This document shows, one piece after another, positions 1 through 10,061 of a DNA stretch of 64,000 nucleotides (its first letter is position 1; every line of letters starts with the position of its first letter). The notes below the pieces were generated by a model. The model made no database searches. It was not told where the DNA came from and worked only from the letters and a program-made list of their open reading frames with translations. The position numbers and the translations under genes were made by a program. Origin of the DNA: Tubulanus polymorphus (taxonomy: Eukaryota; Nemertea; Palaeonemertea; Tubulaniformes; Tubulanidae); NCBI RefSeq assembly GCF_964204645.1, contig NC_134027.1:1724485-1788484 (forward strand), in the 5' to 3' direction.

Positions 1-258
1 AGGATGGGTAATAAATCTTCACCTTGTCTTAAACCTCTATCAGCAGCAAAATAATGTGATGTGTTGCCGTTAAATTTAACACATGATTTCACTACGTTCA
101 AAAAATTCCCCGTAATGCTACTCTCTATCAATTTTCTCCATAATGTAACCCGGCAAACCGAGTCGAAAGCCTTCTTAAAATCTACAAAGGCGCAAAAAAG
201 TATTCTTCCTTGGCATAAGTATAATTCGACGATCGTTTTCAACGCGTAAACATGTGGA
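1..258 (-). mobile_element. Non-LTR retrotransposon, reverse transcriptase fragment
   Basis: Read on the minus strand this stretch is open and encodes part of a LINE reverse transcriptase. It shows the motif CAFVDFKKAFDSV (RT motif A, with the first catalytic Asp) and further on GLRQGEDLLP (motif B region, RQG). The reading continues to the left edge of the window, so the element runs on. Its upstream (right) side stops abruptly at a TAAGA-type tandem repeat at about 259-281, so it is 5' truncated or interrupted by another insertion. The two motifs make the assignment firm; the clade is not decided. Confidence 0.85.
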
Positions 259-960
259 TAAGATAAGATAAGATAAGATATTTATTTCACTCCAACCATA
301 AGAATGGTACGTGGAGGCAAGATTGAATACAAAATATGAAATATACAAATTTACAAAACATGAACAGAATTATATACATATAGACAAAACAAAATAGGAA
401 TTAACAAAATTTAAAATCTAATTTTCAGTAAAACTATTTACAGACAAAGCATGTACAGAGATTGAATTATATACAGCAAGATATATCACACGTATATACA
501 CAATTTACTGGAGGGATTTGTATAAACTTAAACCTAACTGGATAAATTTAGCTATTTGTGGGGTAGGATTCCTTAATATTTCTAAGTTTCTGGACATACT
601 TAAATGGATGGAATAATCACGCAGATCACTTAGCAAAGTGCAGTCATAAATGAAGTGACGCTCATCTCCTACGGTTTTACAGGCAGGGCACAGTCTTTCT
701 CTTCTGTCTATATGAGCGTTCGATCGATTATTTACCGGTAATAAATAGGAACCAATTCTGAATTCGAATAAGCTATGCGCAAAACTTCCGTCAAGTTGAG
801 TTATATATCTTTCAAGTTTAACATCGTTCTTATATAGTTTGAAATTAACATACTGCTGATCGTCATTCACTTTTTGAAGCATTTCTTGTACGTGTTGGTC
901 ACGAAGGACTTGTTTCACGTACTTGGAAAGCGTTTTATAATTTTCCATGTATTGCTATGA
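259..960 (-). mobile_element. LINE 3' portion with C-terminal zinc-knuckle domain
   Basis: A minus-strand open frame of 147 codons (948 to 505) encodes the C-terminal domain that follows reverse transcriptase in many animal non-LTR elements. It has a FRIGSYLLP motif and the Cys/His motif CPACKTVGDERHFIYDC (C-x2-C-x8-H-x4-C). About 220 bases of apparent 3'UTR follow, ending in a TATCT tandem tail (minus sense) at about 259-281. That tail abuts a separate RT fragment, so this looks like a 5'-truncated copy inserted beside or into another. An in-frame stop lies just upstream of the first Met, which fits a dead copy. Confidence 0.75.
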
Positions 961-1030
961 CCATATGTAAGATAAGCCAATGTCGTCAAATATTTTCTTT
1001 ATATACAATAACCAAGGACAATGATGCTAT

Positions 1031-1112
1031 GATCGCCATCTATTGGAATTTGGCCGAACTGACTAGACCAATCCATCGCATCAGTTCAGCCAAATTCCAA
1101 TAGATGGCGATC
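1031..1112. repeat. Near-perfect inverted repeat (hairpin)
   Basis: Two 32-base arms, 1031-1062 and 1081-1112, are reverse complements with one mismatch and are separated by an 18-base loop. Each arm carries the words GCCATCTATTGG and AATTTGGC. A tandem ATCTT repeat follows at about 1138-1160, in opposite orientation to the TAAGA repeat at 259-281. The hairpin lies at the upstream end of the LINE fragment and may be the remains of a foldback element. No coding sense is seen. Confidence 0.8.
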
Positions 1113-1160
1113 ACGATAGAAATCTTGGAGAGTAATAAATTATCTTATCTTATCTTATCT

Positions 1161-3069
1161 TGATATCCTAGTTCGAGCCCACACACACCCGTACATCATC
1201 TATTCAGCACCAGGACCACTGAATCGGCAGTAGCAGTAATTACTGGGTTCGAACAAGCATTTGACTTTTCCAACCCCCCTCCCCTCTACGTTTATCATAT
1301 GCATTAAGCATTACAGTACGCAATTGCACTGACCCCTCCCCCTCCCCTAATGCGTCTATTAGAGCAATCATTCATCAGTTGACAACTGCAATTAATTGCC
1401 ACAGTTCAGACTGAAATTTATCGAAGTAACTCGTAAATGTAAGTCGTACTCATTAGTCGTGACCCTTGAGGAATTGAAGTGCCATGATCGCCCCTCGGCT
1501 GGCCGACCCTCTAAGAGCGCAGAGCTATAGGCCGTCTATAACACTCGTGTGTAAAATTGTTCACGGCCTTGTGGCAGTCCCGTACCAGTGAATGTGACCC
1601 AACCCACGCGCCTTACAGGTCGTGGCCATCCCCTCCGTTTCATGGCCATAAGAGCAACACGTGACTGCTACAAGTACTCTTTCTTTCCAAAAAACAATAG
1701 CCCGATGGAATACTCTCCCTGCATCAGTTGTCCTGACCCAGTCACCTGAATCCTTCAGGAAGCCGGTATCGTGGCACACCCCTAGATTTATTCCAAAATC
1801 CGAATAAGTGTTTTTAAAATGTACATTATCTCTTAAATGCATAAATAAATATACAATGTACATTATCAGGTTTAATAATTATTATAAATCGGATTTTCTA
1901 TGCACACTCTCTTTCTTTCTCTTCTAACAACACAGACGTGCACGCTCCAAAAAATACTCGAGAATGCGAGTGTGCTGGAGTATTTAAATGAATGAATGAA
2001 TTCCATCCGATCTTTTTTCTGACTGCGAGACCAGTCTATTCGACGGACTATCCTCGCTTACCAGGGCTTGATTACTTCCTGATTTTGGAATAGACTGGTA
2101 CTGCAGCTGCAATTCCGGCAACCAGTCTAATTTGCCCATAATGAAATTGAACATCCTCCGACACTGACTAGAACCACATGCACGATATTAAAGCCCATTC
2201 GATAAAAAATGACTAGTCACTTTCAATAAGATGCAAATTAATAGTTTAATAATAGCTGAAATACATGATACGACAAAATGAATATTCAAACATTGTATTT
2301 AAATTTCTATGGAATAATAAATGTTCAAATCAAATAACTTCACATCACAAAACAATTGCAATATACTCCATGGTGGAAGATGAAATAATAACTACATATG
2401 AAAATAACATCACGGCAGCCTTCCAGTAACTACCTTACTGGGACTGTACAGACCACACAAATGTATCATAGTCCACCCATACTTCACTTACTGGGACATT
2501 GGACCACACAAATTCAACATTCAATTCACTGTCATACACACAAGCTACATACAAACATACATACTTAGCAGACTATACAATTCAATGGCAATAGTTAGAG
2601 TTTGAATGTCAGAAATCAAGAAATGGAGTCAACATTTAAATTCAGGAGCAGTTTGTCAAATTGGCCCGAAGTCTACCGTAAATATCACGATTAGAACAAT
2701 GTACAGTTATCTTCTTACAGCGGTTCTATAGATCCGATCTTATCATGCTAAGTTAATAGTGAGTAATATTCATATCAAACAGCATCGCAATATTTTACAG
2801 TTTCAAAGATTCATTACACGTTAATCTACAAGAGACATCAATCATCTCTGTACAGTGTTCCGCACTACACTATTGTGTTGTACTTAGTCCACTGAATTAC
2901 TCTACGCTGTAGTATTGTAGTTAGTCTCTGATCTGCACTACACTGTAGCTTTGTAGTTAGTCAGTTTTATCTTCACTATGCTGTAGCAAGTCACTGATAT
3001 GCAGCACTGTAGTTTTCCAGTTAGTCCATTGTTCTGCACTACAATGTAGTGTTGAGTGTTGTAGTTAGT
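1161..3069. other. Intergenic DNA and probable 3' flank of the Aurora gene
   Basis: I see no supportable gene here. A 100-codon minus-strand frame at 1561-1863 matches nothing I know. At 1978-2002 there is a short AATG-type repeat. At about 2311-2338 there is an AATAAA followed by a CAAAT-rich tail that resembles the end of an element at 42530. From about 2840 to 3069, directly past the Aurora stop codon, a degenerate repeat of roughly 50 bases (core CACTACACTGTAG with TTGTAGTTAGTC) occurs about four times and would lie in the Aurora 3'UTR. Confidence 0.5.
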
Positions 3070-6069
3070 TCACTGTTGCGCCGATGAAGTCTTACTCGTT
3101 ACTTTAGTGGATATACTAGGAGTGAGAAGAGCGTCATCAGTAGAGTTTGATTTAATCCACGGATCTTGTAAAACTTCACTAAGCGGTAAACGTTTGCTCG
3201 GATCATGACGTAATAACTGAAAACAAATCATCAATAAATTAACATGTGCGACAATTCAACAAGTTAGTTCAAAATGTACACAAAACTTTGCTGATTTTCG
3301 ATCAATCATTCCCATTTCAGCAATTCATGCATGTAGGAAGAGATCAATTTTTGAATGGCCTCTTCATACAGATACTTTTTGATATCTTCAATATTGAACA
3401 AATTTTGAACTTGCACAAAAAGATTATAAAGAGCTTAATCAAAATCAAAATGGCGCAAGATGTTTTAGCTATGAGATTTAACTTCAAGACAAAAACTTTG
3501 AGATTGTTAGTTAAGCATTTTTGAATGGCAAACTATTATCATCATAATTTGAACAAACCTTTGAAACTAAATCTCTAGCAGGCTGACAGACGTGTGAAGG
3601 GAAATGTAATTCAACTCGTGCAATTCTACGGTACGTGTCAGTATGTGAATCAGCTTCAAACGGTGGTTTACCAACTAAAAACTCATAACACAAAACTCCC
3701 AGACTCCATAAATCCACTTTTTCGTCGTGTGTCTTGCCTTCTATCATTTCAGGCGGCAGATAATCTAAAGTTCCGCATAATGTGGCTCTCCTGCAGAGAA
3801 ATATCACGTTCATATCAATTAGATACTGGAATGAAATCTGGACACAGTTCCACAGTTGCGAGTTAAGATTTTTACTCTAGACTCATGAGCTAAAAAAACA
3901 TCGAAAATGAACTGGTTTTAACCGGATTCTAAACCACAATGTAGAACTGGATCCCGTTGCAGATCAGTGTATTTAATCCGACAGTTTTATACCTGGATGA
4001 CGGAGCGTGGACCGACCAACCGAAATCAGCTATTTTTAATTCTCCTTTCAAACCGAGAAGTAAATTCTCTGGTTTTATATCTCTGTGAATAACTTTTTTA
4101 CTGTGACAGTAAGCTAACGCTTTGCTCAGTTGCGCAATATACTGAAATTGTGAAAAAAAATCCATTTTATACGACGGACACGACAGGGACTCATTTCTGG
4201 GAGCATTCATTTATTATGTATAATGACACACTACTGCCGAGACCACAAGCTCATTCAAATTTAAACTAAGGCTAAACAAAAATGATACCTTGTTTCTCCG
4301 CAGCGGCCGGGTAATTTTTGTAAAATATGATAAAATTTATAAACAGTTCATTTCTATAGCGGCCGGGTCTGTTATGGTGAAATTGATCACGATTTTAAAA
4401 ATAGTAATGTATAGGGTAGATAGGCGGCCGGCCGGGTCAACATTTAAGCTCAGCAGAGCGGAGAAACAAGGTATCAATTTTTTTTGGCCTAATCGCTAGA
4501 TAACATCTTTATATATGATAACGTGTGTAAGGCATGTTATTATCAGTTTCTACAATGAATTATCTTCCGACACATACACAAAAGAAGCAGCAGCCAGTAG
4601 AGTTTATTAATGATATTCTTAAACCGCAATACTTTCGATATCAAAATCTGCCTTAGAAAATATGTAATGCATAACACAAGCTATGACCATTGTCTATATT
4701 TTGCATACATACTCAATGAACGTTTGATATATTGATTTTATTGTACATACAGATGCAGTTCTTCTGTCGTCGAACCTCTGAAATTTCTGTAATTCTTTGT
4801 ATAATTCTCCACGTGGGGCGTATTCCAATATCAAATAAACTCTCGTCTCGTCGTAGAAATATCCGTATAATCGCAATATATTTGGATGTCTGTAAATAGA
4901 AGCAGCAATTCGGATTAATATCAATCAATACAGCTGCAGGTCGGACTATTGATGATTTGAAGTTTCGATTAAGCCTTCCTTATTTTCGAAACGAATTTTA
5001 TTTTTACATATTTTTTGCCATCAAAGTAAAACAACATTTAATCAATTATACTGATCACAGTCCAGACAGATTTCTAAAAATTTTCTACACCTCAACACAA
5101 CTTGTGCATAAATTCTTAGCTCCACATTTGGTATAAAAACTTTGATGATCCAGATATTCTGAATTTTTCACATATTTTCATAGTTTTTAAATTTTTTTAG
5201 CCGAAATCCATTTTCACATTTTTTCACATTATTTCCATCTGATGCAGTTTGATTCAGTCGTCAGTCTCAGAAAACAACTCACCTCAAATGTGACTGTATT
5301 TCTATTTCCCTTCTCAACTGATGTTCGACTCCAGCATTTTGTAGTTGAGATTTGAAAAGTACCTACAATCGACATCATAAACAACTTCGGTAAATTACAA
5401 ATCAGTTTCGGTTTTAGAGTTTTTCAGTATTAATCGAATACTTACCTTTAGCGCAACAATGAATTTACTCTTTTTTTCCCGAGCTAGATAGACATGTCCG
5501 AATTTTCCTTTACCGAGTGGTCTACCGATGTCGAAATCACTGAGCTCCCATCTTTTCCTGTGAAATGGATTCAATCATTGATCAGATCAGACATTAGCAA
5601 TCCTAAGATATGCATTTCAAGAATCAGTTTCACAAAAAGGAATTCCTTAGCCTAATTAACTTTAAGAAACTGAATTACTACAGGCCCTAAGACAACCCCC
5701 CCCCCCACGCCAGCTTGCTTGGTGATACAAATTTGGCCCCAGTTCCTCAAAAAGATTCAAATCTTAAAATCAATTTCTTCGCTAGTTCAGTTTAAGTAAA
5801 ATTGATTTAGAACAAAGGAGTAATCCTTTATAAGAACCAGGCCTCGGATGGCTGATATCTTACATGGCTCCTGGTTTTTTGCCGCTGTTTTCACCACCAC
5901 CACATTCCGCACTCGCAGGAGCTCGTAATGACTGACTGCTGGTTGTTTCAGGAGTGGCTGCCGCAGGAGCTGCTTTAGATTGTTTCTTTTCCCCCGACTG
6001 AGGACCATGAAGGCTATCAGCTTTCACATTTGGTTGAATTGTTTTCAGAACTCGCTTAGCTTCCATCAT
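3070..6069 (-). CDS. Aurora kinase (mitotic Ser/Thr kinase)
   Basis: Seven coding exons on the minus strand: 6069-5864, 5557-5446, 5362-5283, 4889-4751, 4141-3993, 3790-3559 and 3216-3070. Phases agree throughout and give 354 residues. The first 65 residues are low-complexity, Ala/Ser/Gln-rich. The kinase domain then shows the glycine loop [13 protein letters not shown] with Lys106, HRD at 198-200, DFG at 218-220, and the Aurora activation loop [16 protein letters not shown] with the expected phosphorylated Thr at 232. Aurora kinases run spindle assembly, chromosome alignment and cytokinesis. The sequence mixes vertebrate A and B traits: LYGYF (Gly, A-type) but [10 protein letters not shown] and RLPL (B-type), so I do not assign a subtype. 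The start ATG follows an acceptor-like TTCTAG, so a noncoding first exon probably lies further right. The intron between exons 4 and 5 carries a MITE. Confidence 0.96.
4268..4491. mobile_element. MITE-like element, copy 1, in an Aurora intron
   Basis: The ends are inverted repeats of about 25 bases: TAAGGCTAAAC then GATACCTTGTTTCTC on the left, and GAGAAACAAGGTATC then GGCCTA on the right. The inside has several GGCCGGG words and no coding frame. A second copy lies in inverted orientation at 12826-13040 and matches both the ends and the middle (AACAGTTCATTTCTATAG and its complement). Two copies with shared ends show that it is a transposed unit. The flanking bases suggest a TA target duplication. 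Confidence 0.75.
5735..5843. mobile_element. Short foldback element, family shared with 25042-25151
   Basis: About 109 bases that fold back on themselves, with ends GGCCCCAGTTCCTCAAAAAG and the complement of CCTTTATAAGAACCAGGCC, and a core containing TTCTTCGCTAGTTCAGTTTA. The element at 25042-25151 has the same arms and the same core. It lies in the first Aurora coding intron, about 20 bases from the splice donor at 5863. No protein is encoded. Confidence 0.65.
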
Positions 6070-7506
6070 CTAGAATATAAACAAGCAACCTTACTTCCTT
6101 TCATTTTCCGTGGGCGTGAATTCCATATATTTTGATGGATTATTTGACGAGCTTTTTGAGGCCTGTTTGTCTCCACAAATCAAACAGTGAATAGCACAAA
6201 TAATATAAAATTACACCTTACTATTCAATATCTAAATTCTTGATCGGAAAACACCTCAAAATTGACTTTGAAATCCTTTTAAAAAGGGCCAAGAATAAAT
6301 GAATGTGGCAAAACCTTTCGAATTTGGCACCTCGTAGTTGATTGGTGGATAATGACTTTGTAACAACTGTTTTGATTGGTTCATAATAAAAATGGTTCAA
6401 TTCAATTAAATTCATATTTAGTTATACTGATTAAATTAATGTAATCTCGTATTTTCGGCACGAATTAAAACAAATCTGTTGATCTATCACACATCTTTTA
6501 AAATGATAAATTCATCGTATTGCACTCGTAATGTTTAGCTATTTTTTACCGTAATATTCAGCTCAATAAAATGTAAATATTAGCCACGTGTTTTAATGGG
6601 TTCATGTAATCGACGGTCTATAGTTGTGATTTCCGTCGAACGGGAAGTGCGACTTGATATTAATCCGGCGGCTGGGGCGTTTAAATGATGAACTCTGAAA
6701 TGATGGTGATGATGATCATAACTGATTGTAATTTGCAATACGATGACAAAAATTAGTGACGTTTTGAATTTGAAGCGTTAGACTTTATACATTCCGGCGC
6801 AGATTCGAAGTACGCATGCAGTGTGCCCCTTGCATCTGCAGTTATTGTCGGCACCAGGAAAAGCAAATTTACATTGTCATGACATATCATCCAAAATTTA
6901 GGGTATTTTTACGGCGGAATAATAAAAGAAGGGCACAAGGTACTCTAGTCTTGCCTTTTCCTCTGGGTGCAGGACGTACATTTGAAAAAAGGCCGACCGT
7001 TACCATCCTTCGGTGGTGCTCGCTTGGCATCTTGGATCGGCACATTGCGTTAAATCCTTTTGCCCGGCATTTCAAAATTAAGAAGGCAGTCAAATTCTTT
7101 CCCTGGATCCGCCCCTATTGTCTCACACGGGCTTTTTGACGTTCGAAGAAAAAAAGCTTCGCAGGACCCGGGTGAAGTCTGATTCCTCAATATCGCATTA
7201 ATTACTATAATTTACAATTAAGTGAAATCCCGATGATAAGATAAATAAATCTATGAATTCAGACGGCCAAAATTGACTGCAATTGTTAACCGAGTAATTC
7301 TTTGCTTATCATGCAAATGCAAAAATACCGAAAATACACTGCGGATATATAATATAATGACTATCTAATCTACAAACATATATATATCAGGTCATGAAGT
7401 ATGTTTGCGCTGGTGACGAAGTTTGGCATACGCTTGAACATATACACCGGGGCGTACACATACTTTTATAACGTATACTGATAGTCTGTAAATTTTAGCA
7501 ATAAAG
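6070..7506. other. Intergenic region between Aurora and coactosin genes
   Basis: No gene is supported. Overlapping open frames on both strands at about 6816-7139 have no recognisable domain and no splice context. The part near 6600-6700 is GC-richer (GGCGGCTGGGGCG) and may hold the Aurora promoter and a noncoding first exon. The right end holds the coactosin promoter, which is copied before the second coactosin gene. Confidence 0.45.
7465..7471 (+). promoter_or_regulatory. Possible TATA box of coactosin copy 1
   Basis: TTTATAA lies about 40 bases before the ATG. The corresponding position before copy 2 (8783-8788) keeps TTATAT, and the surrounding CGACGAAGTTTGG and AGTCTGTAA words are also shared. 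The duplicated block therefore included the proximal promoter. Assignment is by position only. Confidence 0.35.
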
Positions 7507-8243
7507 ATGTCAGCGCAATTATTTGAGGATCAAGATGCAGTAAATGCCGCATATGAAGATGTTCGTAGTGATAGCACAAGTACAACATGGTACCTGAGAA
7601 TGACTGGAATGTGAATCATAACTCCACTAATGTAAATATCATAGTTTCATATGAAACGTATTTTTATTTACAGGGTAATATTGGAATATAACGATAAGAA
7701 ATTGTATATCTCGGCAACCGGTGATGATTACGACGAATGCATGAAACATCTAGACGGTAAGTAAGAATCACAGGTCATATTCAACCCGCTCAAAGACCGT
7801 TCACTATATGCGGTGGGATACATTTTTCAGAAACAAAAAGAGCCTATGTTTATATTCGGTTAATCGTCGGTGATGAATTGAGCAAACGACCAAAGTTTGC
7901 ATTTATTTCATGGATTGGTTTCGATGTTCCTCCGCTAAAGAAAGCTCGAGTTAGCACCGATAAATCATTCGTGAAGTCAATATTCCAGGTTCGTAATGTC
8001 AAATTCGTAGACTTCATTTAAAAACGGAATTGCCTCAATTATTTGATTCCTAAATCACCTACGTAAAGTTTGACACTTTCCTATTATTCGGCTACAAGCT
8101 ATTTTAGTATTATGATGTTGATATCCATTTTGCAGAGCTTCGCGAAGGAATTCCTATGTTCCGAGAAAGCTGATCTTCTTGAAAGCAATATACGTAAAGG
8201 GATTGAAAAAGCTGGTGGAGCTAATTATGGAATAGGAAAATAA
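7507..8243 (+). CDS. Coactosin-like protein, tandem copy 1
   Basis: Four exons, 7507-7589, 7674-7756, 7831-7988 and 8136-8243, give 143 residues, the usual length of coactosin-like proteins (142 in human). The product is one ADF-homology domain. Diagnostic stretches are AAYEDVRSDSTSTTW, AYVYIRL, SKRPKFAFISWIG, STDKSFVKSIF and FAKEFLCSEKADL, ending in KAGGANYGIGK. Coactosins bind F-actin along the filament and counteract capping. A close copy follows 0.6 kb downstream with the same exon lengths (83, 83, 158, 108). The start is the first Met and matches the family N-terminus. Confidence 0.95.
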
Positions 8244-8456
8244 ATGGACGGATTCTTTTTGCCGAAGATTTTTGTATAATCGCTGAAAAACCAAATTAAC
8301 TATGTATTATATACTCTGTATTGTATAGAATTTAAATCACTTTATGATAAAATTTGTCTTTTATTTTCTTTTCGGGAAATGCAAAATGGGTCTGTCAAAT
8401 ATGGTTACGTCATATAAATTCGACGATCGTTTTCTAATTATCCACTTGATCCGAAG

Positions 8457-8534
8457 AAGGTTTTGAATTTGAAAAGTTCAAGAAACGTCTTTTTAAAGGC
8501 TTTATTCACGGCGTGATATGCAAAAAAATAAACA
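8457..8534 (-). pseudogene. Remnant of the GPCR C-terminal coding end
   Basis: On the minus strand this piece reads FFAYHAVNKAFKKTFLELFK and beyond. It is nearly identical, in protein and DNA, to the last transmembrane segment and tail of the intact GPCR at 10062-11162 (FFAYCAVNKAFKKTFFELFK). Nothing else of the receptor is present here. Its place after coactosin copy 1 mirrors the intact receptor after copy 2, so the duplicated unit once held both genes and one receptor copy was lost except for this end. Confidence 0.88.
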
Positions 8535-8687
8535 TCATAAATGTAAATTCAACCGACCACCCAAATCAAGTCAAGTCAAATCTACCAATCAAATGAATAA
8601 GTGAGATAATCCCTTTTTAATTGAAATAAAATTACCCGTGGTTTCCACACGAGAAGCGCAGAATAATCAACACAAATTAAATCATTG

Positions 8688-8708
8688 AACCCGTCTTTAG
8701 ACGGGGTT
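8688..8708. repeat. Short hairpin
   Basis: AACCCGTCTTTAGACGGGGTT is a compact inverted repeat (AACCCGTCT / AGACGGGGTT) between the two coactosin genes. It lies close to the start of the second copy of the duplicated promoter block, so it could mark a junction. Confidence 0.5.
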
Positions 8709-8782
8709 CTTTGATATAATGTCATGTGGATTGCCCAGGCGACGAAGTTTGGTAACGCTTTACACCGAGACGTTAACAGACT

Positions 8783-8788
8783 TTATAT
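8783..8788 (+). promoter_or_regulatory. Possible TATA box of coactosin copy 2
   Basis: TTATAT about 40 bases before the ATG corresponds to the TTTATAA element of copy 1. The two promoters align but have diverged more than exon 1. Confidence 0.3.
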
Positions 8789-8823
8789 CACGTACTTATA
8801 GTCTGTAAGTTTTAGCAATAAAG

Positions 8824-9585
8824 ATGTCAGCGCAATTATTTGAGGATCAAGAAGCAGTAAATGCCGCATATGAAGATGTTCGTAGTGATAGCACAAGTAC
8901 AACATGGTACCTGAGAATGACTGGAATGTGAATCATAACTCCACTAATGTAAATATCATAATTTCATATAAAACGTATTTTTATTTACAGGGTTATATTG
9001 GAATATAATGATAAGAAATTGTATATCTCGGCAACCGGTGATGATTACGACGAATGCATGAAACATCTAAACGGTCAGTAACAATCACAGGTCATAATAT
9101 TCAACCCGCTCAAAGACCGTTCACTATATGCGGTGGGATACATTTTCAGACGGAAACAGAGCCTATGTATATATTCGTTTTATTACCGGAGATGGAATGA
9201 GCAAACGAGCGAAGTTTGCATTTATTTCGTGGATCGGTCCCGCTGTTTCTCCTCTAAAGAAAGCTAAAGTTAGCACCGATAAAGCATTCGTGAAGTCGAT
9301 ATTCTCGGTTCGTATTGCAGTGCCTGTATTGTCGAATTCTTGTATTGTCGCATCATTTAAAAAAGAGATTGCCTCAATTATTCCACATTTGATTTTTGAA
9401 TCACCTACGTAAACTTATATACATTTACCTATAATTCGGCTACAAGCAGTATTATGATAATGATATCCATTTTGTAGAATTTCGGGAAGGAATTCCTATG
9501 TTCCGAGAAAGCTGATCTTCTTGAAACAAAAATACGTAATATGCTTGAAAATGCTAGTGGGGCTGCTTATGGAACTGGAAAATAA
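8824..9585 (+). CDS. Coactosin-like protein, tandem copy 2
   Basis: Four exons, 8824-8906, 8991-9073, 9150-9307 and 9478-9585, have the same lengths as copy 1 and again give 143 residues. The ADF-homology domain is intact: AYVYIRFITGDGMSKRAKF, FISWIG, STDKAFVKSIF, KEFLCSEKADL. The first two exons are nearly identical to copy 1 (for example Asp to Glu in the tenth codon), while exons 3 and 4 differ at many residues (SNIRKGIEKAGGANYGIGK against TKIRNMLENASGAAYGTGK). The exon 3 donor is TCG|GTTCGT, weaker than the CAG|GTTCGT of copy 1. Nothing suggests a pseudogene. Confidence 0.94.
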
Positions 9586-10061
9586 AATGGACGGATTTTT
9601 TTTGCTGACGATTTTTGTATAATCGCTGAAAAACCAAGTTAATTATGTATTATATACTCTGTTTTGTATAGAATATAAGTCACTTTATGATCAAACTTGT
9701 CTTTGATTTTCTTTTCGTGAAATGCAGCAGAATGAGTCTTCACTAATAAATTAAATATGGTGATTTATCTTCAACGATCGTTTTCAAATCATCCACTTGA
9801 TCCGTAGTGTGGTAAACCAATTATATATGTAGAAACCTTAAACTCTTCCGATGAGCTGATGATGTATAGTTACTATCAAGAATACCCGCCTTAACAGCAG
9901 CAGGCTCAGGTCGTTACCGTGAATAATAATCAGTTACTCGTTTCTATCAAGCGTTCGTCGTTTCGTTCTTCTCTGTTGGGGATCGTTTTCAAGTGTGCAT
10001 CGCCACACGAAAAATGAAAATTCTGAGATATAAACGATGAACTTTGAAATATTGACGATCG

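Noticed and set aside
1561-1863. 100-codon minus-strand frame
   Set aside because: No recognisable domain, no splice context, and it lies in repeat-rich DNA.
6816-7139. Overlapping frames on both strands between Aurora and coactosin
   Set aside because: No motif, and both strands are equally open, which suggests base composition rather than coding.
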